A DNA stretch of 64,000 bases, from positions 4,860,501 to 4,924,500 of the forward strand of contig CM027377.1 of assembly GCA_015680905.1 (NCBI GenBank), written 5' to 3'. The DNA comes from Coptis chinensis (Eukaryota > Streptophyta > Magnoliopsida > Ranunculales > Ranunculaceae). Numbering within the stretch: the first letter of the stretch is position 1; each line of letters starts with the position of its first letter. The notes below the pieces were generated by a model. That model saw nothing but the letters and a program-made list of their open reading frames with translations. It was not told where the DNA came from and ran no database searches. This document shows positions 48,445 through 61,499 of this stretch, one piece after another. Made by a program: the position numbers and the translations under genes.

Positions 48445-48530
48445 ACAGTCTAAACCTATAGTGTACAGTCTAAACTTGAAGCCACAATTATAGTCTAAAC
48501 CTGCAGCCTACAATCTAAACTTGAATCCAA
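48445..48530. repeat. Short tandem repeat, unit about 27 bp
   Basis: The words TACAGTCTAAACCT / TATAGTCTAAACCT / TACAATCTAAACTT recur four to five times within Helitron B. Confidence 0.7.
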
Positions 48531-49382
48531 TGGAGACTCACAAAGTGGTTTACTCGACACTTTTACATTGTCAAATGATGATGTTAAATGATCACGGCTT
48601 CTACTCTCCGGGGTCAGTGATGGCACATAAGTTTATTTTCTAATGTAAGCAGCAGGGCCTAAATCCATTAACTGTCTAGGTACAACTAAAATTCCACCAA
48701 CTTAGTGTCTTTTGTCTTGGAAGTTCCACAACATACCACCAATCAGTTAATAGGCCTTACATTTAAAGTGTAACCTACTTATCAAAGTTCTTGCTACTAA
48801 GTCATATTAGAAATATAAATTATATACAACCAGTGTAATTTACCTCATTATGTAATTTATTTGGGTCACCAATTGCATCTATAAAGTGTTGTAGGCTTTG
48901 CTCACTTCATGGTTCATTGGAGATTTGGAGCATGCAAAACTGACAGATGAATTATCAATTAAAAAAAATGTGTATTCTAAAAATCATTGGAAAAACAATT
49001 CCAACTAAAAGAGTACTTCATAATTTCAAATCATAAAAAGAAAAACTCAAATATAAACAACCAAACAAAGCTCAAATCAACGAAAACCTAATTATAAAAC
49101 AAATGAAATTACATGTAGCAACATATTGAGACACAACATTTGCACCAACTGACATTTCTCAAGCAGATTGTAGGTGCATTCATACATATTAACGACTCAA
49201 TTTCCATTTATCAATGCACAACCCACTAACAGATCTCCCAATGGTTTAACCAAATTGATAACTAAGCATCCTTAGAGTATATACCACACAAAGTACAAAG
49301 TAATATGAATATAACCTTTACAATTCAATTAGTGAGGATATACAACACAATTACCTTCAGGGAAGAACACGTAATAGTTGCC

Positions 49383-52300
49383 AAACACTACTAAAAAAAA
49401 GACATATTATGACGCATGCTTTTCGTCTATCTTGACGGCTTTACTGAAAACCGTCAAGATAGGTATTTTAGTAAAAGTTTTATGACTGTTGTTGCAATAT
49501 TATGTCGTGTATAACACAAGCGTCAAGAAAATATGATGGTTTTATGACGGCTATTGCAACATTATGTCGTGTATAACACAAGCGTTAAGAAAATATGATG
49601 GTTTTATGACTAACTATTTCAACATTATGTCGTATAAACATAGGTGTCTAGAAAATACGATGACTTTATGACGAGTTTTCTAAAATTGTCAAGTTGGCAA
49701 TAGAATAAACCGTCAACACCTTTCTAGACATTTTTTGGTCTGTTGAGAATGTTTACATTCCTTTGACTTGTGCTTTTAATGAACCGTCAACTTAGGCAAC
49801 TAAATAAACCGTCAACACCAATCAGATTAAGGGCTCTTGAGGCTTTGGCCAAGCTAAAAGCATCGAGAGTTGAGACACACTCCGTATGTTCAATTGAACC
49901 GTCAAGAGGTTAGACAGCTTTAGTAAAAGGAAAATCGTGAAAACTCTCATATGAAAAAAGAAAAACCTTGAACATCTCAAGTACGCTCCATTATCTCCTT
50001 CTAAACCTATGGTTTCATTAACTCTTCCAGTGCAAATATGTCTTGATGTTTGATCTCCTCGGTTGGCCTTCTCCTTTCTATTATCTCTTTTCTTCATCGT
50101 CTTTCTCATAACAAGAAGCCATTCTTAACATTGAGAACTACCGCTAGGAAAGTGGTTTTAGAAGATAAATATTTTATTGTGTTTTTGGTTTGTGAACAAG
50201 TTTGTTCCTTCAGCCACAATTTCCACTCAAAATTGAATTGAAACTTAAACAAAAGAGAGACGATTTTATTTGCTCCTTTTGAGAAGAAAGATTCGGTTTT
50301 GCCCAACTTGTTGCAAACTAGTGAGTCATTTTTCCATTGTCTTATTTTTAGTCTCGTTTATTAATGTTTTGCTATTAAATGTGAATATGGTTATCCCAAT
50401 TTGAGTGATTAGATAAAAAAAGTTGGTATTTTTATCAAAACTTTAACTTTCACAAAAGTGGGTTGTTACGTTAATGCTTATATTATCATCAAGTTGTTGA
50501 TTCTTTGTAGTTGGTTGAAATTATTTCAATACTTGGGGGTTCTATTTTGTGGGAAGTAGATGTTTGATAAAAATTCTTAGCTTGGGTTTTTTCAGCTTAG
50601 TATAATCTGTTACATCAAGATTACTAGGTGAGTGGGTCTGCTGTACGCTTAACCTTGATGTGCATATGCCTAAGATTTTGTAAAACCTAGTTTGATGTGC
50701 AAAACTCTTTTAGTTATGGATTACTCTTCAAGTGTTTATAGGATGCCTTGCTAAGTTACAAGTCTGTATATTGTTCCCAATTTTGAGATCGGTGACTTTT
50801 TGTTGACTAATTATTACTGAATTTTGATGATCAGTTCATTCAACACACCAAAGCCAATCATGTGAGGGACTCTGGATTATCCAACACCAGAAATGGTACA
50901 ATAATAGTGAATATGACCCTTGCTTTTCTTTAATGAATTCCTTATTGGACTATACCATTTTAGACTATATTTCCAACGAAACGGTGGCACCTCAAAAGCG
51001 ATTTAATTATTTTCCTTGCACTAATAGGTAGTTTTCCATTATATAGTTAGCATGGTCTTATTTGGGTACAAAAACCCAAACCATTACTTATTTCAGCCTT
51101 GAAGAAGCGTTTCTATTTATTCCACACAAGAAAAATGATAATCTAGAAAATCTTATAATCTATTCTAGCAGGTTACTTTATATTCTTACTTTTAGGTAGT
51201 TGGCTACATGTCTTCAATGTGACATTGTGGTTCCGTTGCTCTCGGTGTGGCAAGTTTTTTGAAGTCTTTTCTCAAGTTTTCCAGTCATGTTTTGTTTTCG
51301 TGTGTGTTCCATTAAGGAGTATGCTATAGGCTTGTGCACGCTGAGGACTTGAGGACACATATTTTAAGTTTCACGGTGATTTCTGTGAGATACCCCGACT
51401 ATGCATACGACCGATTTGTTGCACTTAATTATCCATACTGCTGTTTGGTTTATCATATGCCTTATGTTTCTGTTTGTTGGCTATGTACACAAAAGATAGT
51501 AAATAATATAAGTTAACTTGGCATCTAAAAGTTTATGATCCTTAACTCCATTTAAATTCTTATTTTGTTCTAATGGTGCCTTTCACCAATAGTCCAAGAC
51601 CAAAGAAGACCCCTTATGCACTAAGGTACATAAATAAAGTCTGTGCTATACTTGTTAATATAAGGACAGTACCCATGAGTACTTGTTTATCTCATATTTA
51701 AGCGAGTTACCAAACACTTGGTGCTGTTTGTTATTGCAAACACTTGTAAATTTGCTTTGATTTTTCATCCAGTGCAGGTTGGAACATAGTTAGCAAAAAA
51801 TTTAAAATTGTGATCCGCTCTCGCTACCTTTTAGTTTAGATGGAAGGATGAGCTGTTGCATTCTTTTAATATTGTAGAAATGGTTACATGATTACATTTT
51901 TAGTTTACTTATTAGCTCAATAATTTTGATTCCAATAATCAAGGTAATTTCAAGTTGAATTGAAACTTTGGTGTAACTGTTGTTGTCATTAAATTTATTG
52001 ACTTAATGAATCTTTGCAACTATCCGTATCATCAAGGTGTTTGCTTAGGATAATTGTTGATTCTTAAAGTTGTTATGTTATGAGGTAATGAGATCGGACA
52101 CTTCAATATCTAATGAAGCTTCACTTTCTTAAAATCTTAATAGGAAATTTCAAGCCGAAACCCAAACTTTAGATTAGATGGATACTAAATTTCTTTTCGT
52201 GAAACTTCTCACCTTTTCAATACCTATGATTTTGATGAGATACACCTTAAGACCCGAGACTAAGTTTCGCTCCATAGAACCAAGTTCTCCTTTCCCCGAC

Positions 52301-54202
52301 ATTGCCTAGCGGTGAACTTTTGTTCTTCCTCGCAACTTTGAGTTTATTGTTTTATAAAGTTAATAAGCATGGAAGGGTCGTTAAACCCATCTTAAACGAC
52401 GCCCAGTTGACCGCTTATTATATTAAATTTCTAATGCATATGGAATTGGGCATTGTTGTCAGGGGTAAGAACAATAGCTGGAAACATGATGCTTCTATCA
52501 TTCCATGTTAAAGCGGGCAACTTAAACAAGTTATTTTGTTTACTTTAGGCTTACCGTAAAACCCTCATTGGTCACATCTAGATCTAAATTAGCCAACCGC
52601 AATTTCGGGTTATCGATATTCTCGAAGTTCTGAAATATTGTCACAAACCTCGTGGCAGCACTTGCAGCCTACCACCGCCAATTTGCCCGTGAGAGAGAAG
52701 AAGCTCTCAAGTGACTTTGTTTTGCTTTCTCGCTACAACGCTTCTAAAATAACTAGTGGTGGTGCCGCCTAGCACTTTGTGAGGTTGGAAGTAAAGTTTT
52801 TCCAGTGCCAAGCTCCACCAGCCCCACTTGATCATCTGCAGACCATAACAGGCCATAACATACCACTCCAGGGTCCCTCAACGGGCCACTGCAGGCCATA
52901 TCGACTCACCTTAGGCCACTGTTGGAGATCTGACCTTGGCTTCTCTGTTGAGGACGATTGAGACTGATTTGTGCATACTTGCATTTCTGTTACATGCCCA
53001 TTTTTTTTTCCACTTTCATTAGGTGGCCTGGAGCATTTTTAACGATAGAGTATAAGACGCCCTTAAGTTTCCTTTATGTTAACTTGCATTTGTTCTTATT
53101 GAAATTCGCTTTGGAGTTTATCGAAAGTACATCGAAAATTTTATCTCGACATAGGTATGTGCAATATTTTTACATTTATATATCTTTTACGCTTGATAGA
53201 GTATTTGGGGGTGGGTTGCATATGAAGCCTATGTGCTTGGTGTAGCATGATTAGTTATTATTTCAAGGAAGTCCGACTCTTTCGCTTAGTAGTTATTGAC
53301 TTCTTGTACTAACGCATTGTTTGTGTATTTTTTAATACCGTGGAAAAAGTGGTTATATGATTATATTTTTAGTTTACTTATTAAACCAACTAACACATTT
53401 TTCTTTATATTGTTGTTTTAGGTTGTAAGTGAGCTTTGATGGAGGAAAGAGACAACATGGTAGCTCATTTAAGTTTGTTTGAGATGGATTGGTTGATTAG
53501 TAATTTGTTAGATGAGTTAGGTAAATTGCATTATTGTAGAACTATGAGACTTGATTTTGAATCAAGTTTTGAGATATTTAATTTTTTTTCTTGGTGAATA
53601 AATCATGTACTATGAAGTATGAACAAGTTCTTGGAATGATTTAAGTTGTTAGTAAAAGTATGATTCTAGTTTCCGTAATGGAGTTGAGTTGTCAGGGTGT
53701 GTGAATGCATGGGCTTACATAAATTTCAAATTTACAAGAATTTTCAGATTTACAAGAATTTCCAATTCACTAGGGGGTGCGTAAAAAAAACAAAAAACAT
53801 AAGAAGTTATGACGGCTTTCAAAGAATTGTCGTGTTATATACCAATTCTTGATAGTTTTTAGTATTATTTTATTGACTATTTTTTTGTCAGGGTGATGCC
53901 TACATAGAAACAGTCATAAAACAGGTGTATTTCTTGACGCTTTTTCTAGTAAATTTATGACGGTTAAGTAAAACGTGTCATGCAAATGTATCTAGTTATG
54001 ACATTTATAAATTAATTTTTGTTATATAAGTTCAAACTTTTATGTCAGCTTCTCCAGAACCATCATCAAAATTATGACGCTTTTTGTTAACTTTTATGAC
54101 AGACTCTATAATGGCAGTTGTTTTTTTAATGAAAAAACGTCATTAAACCTGTTTCATGACGGCTAAAAGCCGTCATCACAAGTCTTTTTTTTAGTAGTGA
54201 AA
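49383..54202. mobile_element. CACTA (En/Spm) transposon, non-autonomous
   Basis: Ends are CACTACTAAAAAAAAGAC at 49386 and the inverted GTCTTTTTTTTAGTAGTG ending at 54199, with the 3-bp duplication AAA on both sides (49383-49385, 54200-54202). Sub-terminal regions are full of TGACGG/CCGTCA words in both orientations, the expected transposase-binding arrays: 62-63-bp tandem repeats at 49480-49675 and a GACGGCTAAAAGCCGTC palindrome at 54157. The 3.5-kb interior has no TNPD- or TNPA-like text; no open frame exceeds about 95 codons. It is therefore a non-autonomous copy, perhaps with captured sequence. Confidence 0.9.
49480..49675. repeat. CACTA sub-terminal tandem repeats
   Basis: TATGTCGT recurs at 49501, 49563 and 49626, a 62-63-bp unit containing TATGACGG. 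Confidence 0.85.
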
Positions 54203-55533
54203 ATTCCAACCGGATTAAATCTTCTGCTACAAACGAAAAAACAAACACCAAAGAAGGAAAATAAAACTCAGGCACAAAACAATAAAAAACAATCATACCC
54301 TCTTACGGTATTAATGAAATAAAAAAACAATCTTTATAGTGTTAAGAAAATGAAGACTGAGATGTTAGTGAAAAAGAAGAGAAAGATAACAGTAGGAGAA
54401 AGTAGCTATTAGAGAGAATCATACCTGATAGAGAGAGAGAGGCGGCAGATTTGATCTCGGTGGAGAATGAAGGAAATTTATCTCTTTACCCTAAATTAGA
54501 GGAAAAAGATACAATGAAACCGTTTGCAACTTAGAGATGCATCACACTATTTGAGGTCACTTGAAAGTGCCCTGTCACAACTTGTAAAACACAATAATAG
54601 CCACTGGATGCAGGCCCTGCGGCCCCCACACCATTGCTTTTTATTAGATAGATATTAAATGCAATAGTTTTGGAGAAATAAATGTATAAACGCTCCATTA
54701 TTTTATCTGTGAGATGCTACTAGGAGGTAGTAGAATATTTGTGGATATTTCCCACGGGAATGTGGCGTAGTGCAATAATATATTGGCACGTGAAAGAATG
54801 AAAGTGGTTATAAGATATAATTGAGATATTTCTAAATATTGTGGCTTAGTGCAATAAGGTATTTGACCTGTACGTGATATAGTGGAATTTTTATGAGTCA
54901 TAAATGGATGACACTTGAATAAATTACGTAATGAAAATCCTAGAACCTAGCTACCACAACTCATGTGATTTGGCCCTTCTGGCGTTTCAGTGAATTTGAA
55001 TGGCCTTCGGGCGTAAGTAATGTGATTGGCCCTTATGGCATTTCAGTGAATCTGAATGACCCTTCTGGCTTAGCCGAATAGTGGCTTGATTATTCCGTTC
55101 GCAAAATTAGAACGAGATGCGCGATATTTTATGCCGAATAATGGCAGTACTTATATAATGGCTTTCGTGTGAGGGTTACTTGGTGTGCGGCATCCCGCTC
55201 AGGGTAGTTACGCACGGAGTGGTTCATTATGTAAGGGGAGGCATGTGGATGTACATGTTCGGCATTGGGAAGCGATTGTGGTAGTCAGGGAAACTAGGTA
55301 AGACATAGATACGACGTGATTTTAGGGACACGCAAAGAAAACCTTAATTAATATAATTATGGTAATGTGTTGGTTAATGATGTATCTTTAGATAGATTAT
55401 TGTATATGGTTTTGCAGAAGTGTGGGTCAAACTAATTACTTGGGCAGAGACGACTCACTCTGTCATTGAGCATGAAATGCGGTAAGTATAGAATATGCTT
55501 GGCTGGTTATTAGTTTAGTTAGAATAACCTTAT

Positions 55534-55780
55534 AAGGCGCCTCGCGGATGAACTAAATGCCTTTTATTATGCGTATGGTTTGTTGTGTGGTTAGTGGGAA
55601 GTTAAGGCGCCTCAGTGGAGGAACTACCTGCCTTACTTATTGTAGTTAAAAATGTTGTATTAGTTGTCGGAAGTTAAGGCGCCTCAGTAGAGGAACTACC
55701 TGCCTTACCTATTATAGTTAAGAATGTCGTATTAGTTGTTGGGAGTTAAGGCGCCTCGGTGGAGGAACTAACTGCTTTAT
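55534..55780. repeat. 72-bp tandem repeats in the gypsy LTR
   Basis: AAGGCGCCTC starts at 55534, 55604, 55676 and 55748, a unit of 70-72 bp with the text GAGGAACTACCTGCCTTA. Confidence 0.9.
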
Positions 55781-56276
55781 GGATGGGGTATGTATATGTA
55801 TAAATATATGTTATATTTTAGAGCTACTCACACCAGCATTTTTATAATGCTGACCCGATTTGTATGTTTGCTTATCGGGTGTGTTCATTAAATGAACATA
55901 GTTGATAAGTCTTGACAGGTTTCATGTTGAAGAAGGTTGGTTGCTGCTTGTGGTTTGCATTATCGTCGCATTCAGGATATGTTTTGTTTTTCCTTAAGGT
56001 GTAATAGATTTTTAGTTGAGACAAATGTTGTTTTATATTTTCAGTTTTATTTAAATAAAAAGTTATTGAAAAGAGATTTGTAACCTAATCTTATTTGTAA
56101 ATTTTTGTAATGAAGATGACTTTTGTTTAAGTTAAAATTTTTATTGGTTTTTAATTATCCGCATATTTAAACTGTTTATGGGTTTTTGAGAGTTCAGAGT
56201 GCGTCACACCTCGAAGATCAAAGAGTCGAGAACAAATATTATTTTTCTGAATTCTGTCGAAATTCGGGGTGTGACA

Positions 56277-57700
56277 TTTGTGGGAGTCAAATATGAGATT
56301 TCTATCAAGAAAAACGTCAAAGTTCGTCTTTGTGACAGTTGCGTCACTCGTTACGGAAACTGCTGTAACTTTCAACTCAGAGCTTGGTTTTGCAATCTGC
56401 TTCTTGTGTTGGATAGCTGATTCAAAGAGCTTTCCAGTGGTATAAGGCTTGATACCCAATTCGTCTTGAGATGGTTTAGAATTACAGTTCTTTTGAACTG
56501 TTTTTTCTGGAAGGAGGAAAATATGTTAATCCGATTTTTCAATCGGTTAGGTATCGTATTCTTTCACTCTTTGCAATTCTTTTGGTTTGATTATATGGTG
56601 ATATTCTTGCCTTGAGTTTCATGCTAGTTTTTATTAGGAGGGAAATTCCTAAGTTTAAACTTCTTTAATAACCTAGTCAACAAATTATACATGTTTATCA
56701 CTAAGATATTAATTGGTTTAACTAGAAGTAGTTTGATATTATTTTCTTTGTACATATATAGATGTATGTAGATGGTCTAAGAGAGACCTTAAGATATTTA
56801 ATATCAATCACACTCAAATTATGGATAGTAATTATAATGTATTCAATGCATAATTGCTTACCTCTATTGAGTGTATGTGTTGTTAAACGATGATTATAAT
56901 TGTACTATTATGAAAATACATGTTAGATGAAGTAACTTGTAGCTTATATCCAATATAGCATATGTTAAAGTTGTATAACATGCTAGTTTTGGACATTAAT
57001 CATCGTGGATTTACTTTGAACTTGATGATAGTTTATTGGTAAATTTTTCTAGTTGAAGACATTAATGGGTTGAACTATTAGATGTTGTGGTAGTACTTGA
57101 GGTCTTGTTGATAGGGTATCCTATCTTGCTTGAGCTCATGTAAAAAGAGGAGGTGAAGTCCTCAGTTGTTTTGCATATTCAGTGGCTAGATTTGCTTAAA
57201 TATCGTATACTTTTTGTTGTGAGGGGTACAGTTAAAGTTTACTTTTCCTTAACCTATGATATGATATTAACCATGTTTGGCATGAATGTATTATTTAATA
57301 TAGGCATGAAGTTTAACCATGTAATATATTATTAAGTAATGAGCATCGTTGTCTACGAGAGGAAACAATATGGGAAACAATTATATCCTCCTAAACCTAA
57401 TTTAGTCAAGGAGATGTAAGGTTATAGATTGTTTTCTTAGACAATATCCTCTAGTGACTATTTTAGACAAGGAGATGTAACGCTTGTGGATTGTCTTATT
57501 ATGCATCATCCTCCTATATGACTATGAATAAATAGCCAAAGTGATGTACAAGTGCGTGGATTGTCTCTCTATGTAAGTTGGAATATTGAATGATGAAAAG
57601 AAGAATGATAATGATTTTATCTTGGGTAAAACCTTTTTCATCTAATTCTTCTATTCTTTAAAATTCATTTGAATCACTTGTGGATTTCGTTTCATATAGA
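56277..57700. other. Non-coding after the gypsy LTR
   Basis: No gene recognised. Three GGAGATGTA / GTGGATTGTCT word groups at 57400-57570 suggest local duplications, possibly part of an old LTR. Confidence 0.35.
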
Positions 57701-60700
57701 TAGCATGAACATAATTTCCTTAAGATTGTTAGAATAGTTGTATGAACACAACAACTAAAGTAGAACAGAAGGAACAGTAGCAATAAAGAAACAAGGACAA
57801 CAAGAATGGCGAGAATAACCAAGGCGGATTAAGTTGTCTTTAAAGAAAGATTTTGCCCTTCCAATGGTGCGAAAAGGCAACAAAGCATGCCTTCCTCCAC
57901 AGGATCAATGGTTAACAGCAGTCTGACTTTGCACTAGAACAGACTACCCTCTAGAACAACAATATAACTCTCTCTGGCGGCAGACAGGAAGAAGAGAAGA
58001 AGAAAAAGACTGGTTTGAGTTTTCTATTTCTCTAAGTTGAGTAAAGTATATTCTTGTCATAAGAATGCATATTATTGTTGGTGTTTCTTTTAATGTTTGT
58101 AGTGATATAATGTATTTTGCATGTAAGTTTGATTAGGTTGAGTAACCATTGAACTGTGGGGGTTGGTGACCCATTTGCATGACACTATTTTACCATAGTT
58201 CATTTCACAAGATAATTGGAAAGACACTGAACTACAAAGTATGGAAAGGTTTTGGGCCTATCCAAAAATGCTTCAAAATGTGGGGGGTGTCTTGCCAAGG
58301 CTATTGTGAATGAATCTAAAAGAATTTTTTTTGAGACCTAGAACTATCTAGTAGATGTTCATTGGTGAAACTCATAATAGTGATGTTTGTTTTAGTTGTC
58401 ATGCGTGATAACAATTTTGTAGAGACCACACTATTATTGAATATCTTATATGCTAATTTTATTTTTGAAGATGTGCTTTATGTAAAATTAGTATAGAGTG
58501 GTTGGATGTTCATAATGAACTACGTAAGAGGATCCCATAATTTTTGAGCAAGAAATTTGGAAGACTATCAGTGAGTATATCCACCATTCACGGTGATGAT
58601 GTTTATATGTTTCTTGAGGAAGATTCATTAACCTATAAGGAAGTTGTCTGTCTATGAGAAGTGTCCTTTTTTTAAGGATACAACTCCTCTAAACTGGACT
58701 CTTGTTTTATTGGGGGATCTATAGGTTGAATTGGATATTCAAGAGAAAACTAAAACGTGATAGTTGTATTGCAAAATACAAGGCTAATAATAATAACCAA
58801 GGGGTTTCAATCAGAGACAAGATTTATACTACTTTAAAACCTTGCTCATGTAACTAGAATTTCTTCTACATAATTCAAAAGACTCTAGTTGAGTAGTTGT
58901 GCGGAACTACAATACCAAATAGTACCAGGTGATGAGCTGAAGGTATACAATTTAGTTAAATCTTTGTATGAGTTGATTCAAGCGCCTATAACTGGCATGA
59001 GCAATTCAACAACATATTAGTGTCATATAGATGTCAAAGTACCGTTGTTGATAAATGTGTGTCTTTTCTTTAGAATAAAGCAAGACATATGTGTTAATCT
59101 TTCTTTGTTTAGATGATTTAATATCATGAGTGCTAGCATTGAAAATGTGTATGAGACAGAGAAATTCCTATTTGAAACACATAATAGACCGTCATTGAAG
59201 ATGATAGTTCATTATGTTGTTAAACTTATTTCTGTAACTGCTATATTCAATTGTCAAAATGTTGACGTTTGAATATGGTTGAAGCCCACATCGTACCTTA
59301 AACCAGACCGGCCGGATGGTCTAAGGGATTTTCGGGCACTACAGAATTGAATGACTGGTGAATATAGGAATTATAACTCATGTTGGTCTTATTATATTGT
59401 TTTAGCACGTAGTAGAAATATTTTTCATTGAAAAGTATGGGTATTCTAATAGTAAGCATGCGTTAACACCTTTTGTGGCAAATATCCATCTTATAAAAAA
59501 TAATCTACTTGTGTTTTCTCATACTAAATATGTCAATATCATTAGTAGCCTATTGTACTTGATGGATAATGTATGTGAGACATGACATTGCCTACATTTA
59601 TGGCATACTGAGCTGATAACCCATTATGTCCTTATAAGGAACTTTGATATGTATATCGTCAGATTATCCAAGTACTATAGCAGATCCATTGATTATGGAC
59701 TGATATTTAGTAGATTTCCATCATTGTTGGAAGGGTAATATGTTATAAACTGGATCTAGTAATGTTTATGTGATTACCTTTGGTGGAAATTGAGTGTCTT
59801 GGATATCATCCAAGTTAATCGCCTTAGAAAAGGCATGTGATGATGTTGAGTGGATTAGCAACCTCTTGACAAATCTTCTCATTGGCTCTAAACAGCCTCC
59901 TGATGTGTCTAAGCTTTGCAACTGTCTCATTGCAATAGTTAAGACATAAAGAAATATGTGCAATGGGAAATATATATACATGTAAGTTTGAGATATAACT
60001 TAATCAAGCAGCTGCTAGAGATTATGTTAGGTTGGACTTCGTTTGGCCACATGTCTGACAACACCACTTTTTGGAAGCAAGTGGTTACGTCGAGGGGGAT
60101 GAGACTTATGCCCAGATATAGGCGACACTGACGGCAACCCTACCTATGTGATTGGAGATCCCATGAAGTAGGTTCAAAGGGAAAAACAAGTCACTTCGTT
60201 AGATCCTGCAAAGACTATCGCCTTATTTATTTATGAGACGCGTCTCACCCTATGGGCGAGATGGTACTATAGTATACTTTGTATAACTAGAATTGCAATG
60301 AGTAAGGATGAGTTATAACTCTTATTGGAATCCATAGTCCATTTTATAATGAGATAGTGTATTTTAACCGCAATGTACACTTGATGGATATCCACCTACG
60401 TGAATGTAGAACTGGGTGGGTTCTTATGAGTATACGGGCAAAGTACTCTAGAGCATTCATGGAACACAAAAGGCAAAGGGCCAAAAAGCGCAACACCGCG
60501 AAACGGACATATAATGAAAGAGCAATGTGGGTGCATGTGCTCTATTTTACTACTACAAAGGGAATGTTGGTTCAAAGATTTTTTAATCCACCACTTTCAC
60601 GTATTATAAAACATGTTATCCTATGACTGGTTCAAGCCCGAAAAGCACCAGTATCTTATGCATTGTTTTTTCGATTCTCTCTGGCATTTCGTTAACCCTT

Positions 60701-61014
60701 TTCTTTTATCCTATTCCAAAATAGTGGGGGACTATTAGTATTTTGAAATAGTGGGGGATTGTTGAAATCTCTAAGTGTATTTCGAAATACTTGTGAGTGT
60801 GTGCAAAGTGGAAGAGATGAACCATATGTGTGCTCTCCACTTTAGTGCATAGTAGATAGTCCCACATTGGTTATCCACCACATCGGGTTGGGTTCGGGCT
60901 TGGGCTTGGGCTTACTGTTGTGGGTAGTGGTTTGACTAATTGCCTAAACTTGTTTTGCTTTTTTCTTCAGCAGCAAGTTTCGGTGTTCTATTAGGAGTTG
61001 GTCTCTATTTCTTA
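57700..61014 (+). mobile_element. Heavily decayed Ty1/copia element
   Basis: Copia protein text can be followed on the + strand: an RT stretch around 58940-59200 (SLYELIQAPI, then CHID / VDKCVFF-like) and an RNase H stretch around 59750-59870 (VYVITFGGN, VSWISSKLIALEKACDDVEW). A polypurine tract (ATAGTGGGGGAT) precedes a 3' LTR start TGTTGAAATC at 60760. The LTR is cut at 61014 by a Helitron. The 5' LTR was not identified with confidence, so the left limit is approximate. Many breaks; much older than the 17.7-25.9-kb copy. Confidence 0.75.
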
Positions 61015-61499
61015 TCTCTATATATATATTATAGCTCTCCCCTCATCAATTGAGGGAGAGTTTTGAGAGTGTCCACGTGGGCAAAACTAATTACGATAAA
61101 ATAGGGAGAGCTAAAACCCACGATTCAATTTCACGCCATCCACTCCGAAAACCCCAAACTCTATAACCTTGAACTTTGGCTGCCCAAACTCTAAAAAACC
61201 GGGCGATAGATATCCGGAAAAACCCACGATTCAATTTCCGCCCTCCACCCGAAAACCCCAAACTCGATAACCTTGAACTTTGGTCGTTTGTTGATTATCC
61301 AATTCTCCAAAGATCTCGACCAAAATCAAGGTCGCGACCGGGTACCATTATGGATTTCGTTGAGCAAACGAAACAAGTCTCGAGAGCATGTGCTAAATGT
61401 CCGTTGCCCAAGGTTCGATTTGACTTCGGGGTTGGTGCGTATGATTGGGCCCTGAAGAATGGCATGTTATGGAGGGAGAAAAAGTGTTTGCAACTCGAA

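Larger units (their letters stand above)
46721..54652 (-). mobile_element. Helitron B, abutting Helitron A
   Basis: The right terminus reads, on the minus strand, TCTATCTAATAAAAAGCAAT then GGTGTGGGGGCC, a Helitron 5' end with the host T/A junction at 54652/54653. At 46721 the minus strand reads GGCGGGCATATACTA, closely matching the 3' end of Helitron A (GCAGGCATACCCTAG), so B ends within a few bases of where A begins. Without the 4814-bp CACTA insert B would be about 3.1 kb. No Rep or helicase text is seen in B, so it looks non-autonomous. Confidence 0.65.
41375..56276 (+). mobile_element. Ty3/gypsy (chromovirus-like) 3' end: LTR split by Helitrons
   Basis: AATCTCGGGACGAGATTCTT at 41377 is the conserved tail of chromovirus-type gypsy elements just before the 3' LTR. 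The LTR starts TGTAACGCCC at 41410 and ends GGGGTGTGACA at 56276. It is interrupted exactly at 43294/54653 by two Helitrons, so its own length is about 1.9 + 1.6 = 3.5 kb. Inside are TTGACTTTGAC..GTTGACC words (42985-43040) typical of this LTR type and several internal tandem repeats. The body and the 5' LTR are absent, so this is a fragment. Fossil. Confidence 0.75.

Noticed and set aside
41405-56417. ATAGC as a target duplication of the gypsy LTR
   Set aside because: ATAGC precedes the LTR start at 41410 and recurs at 56413, but the sequence before 56413 does not end in CA and the conserved pre-LTR tail at 41377 shows the LTR is the 3' LTR of an element, so its left neighbour is element interior.
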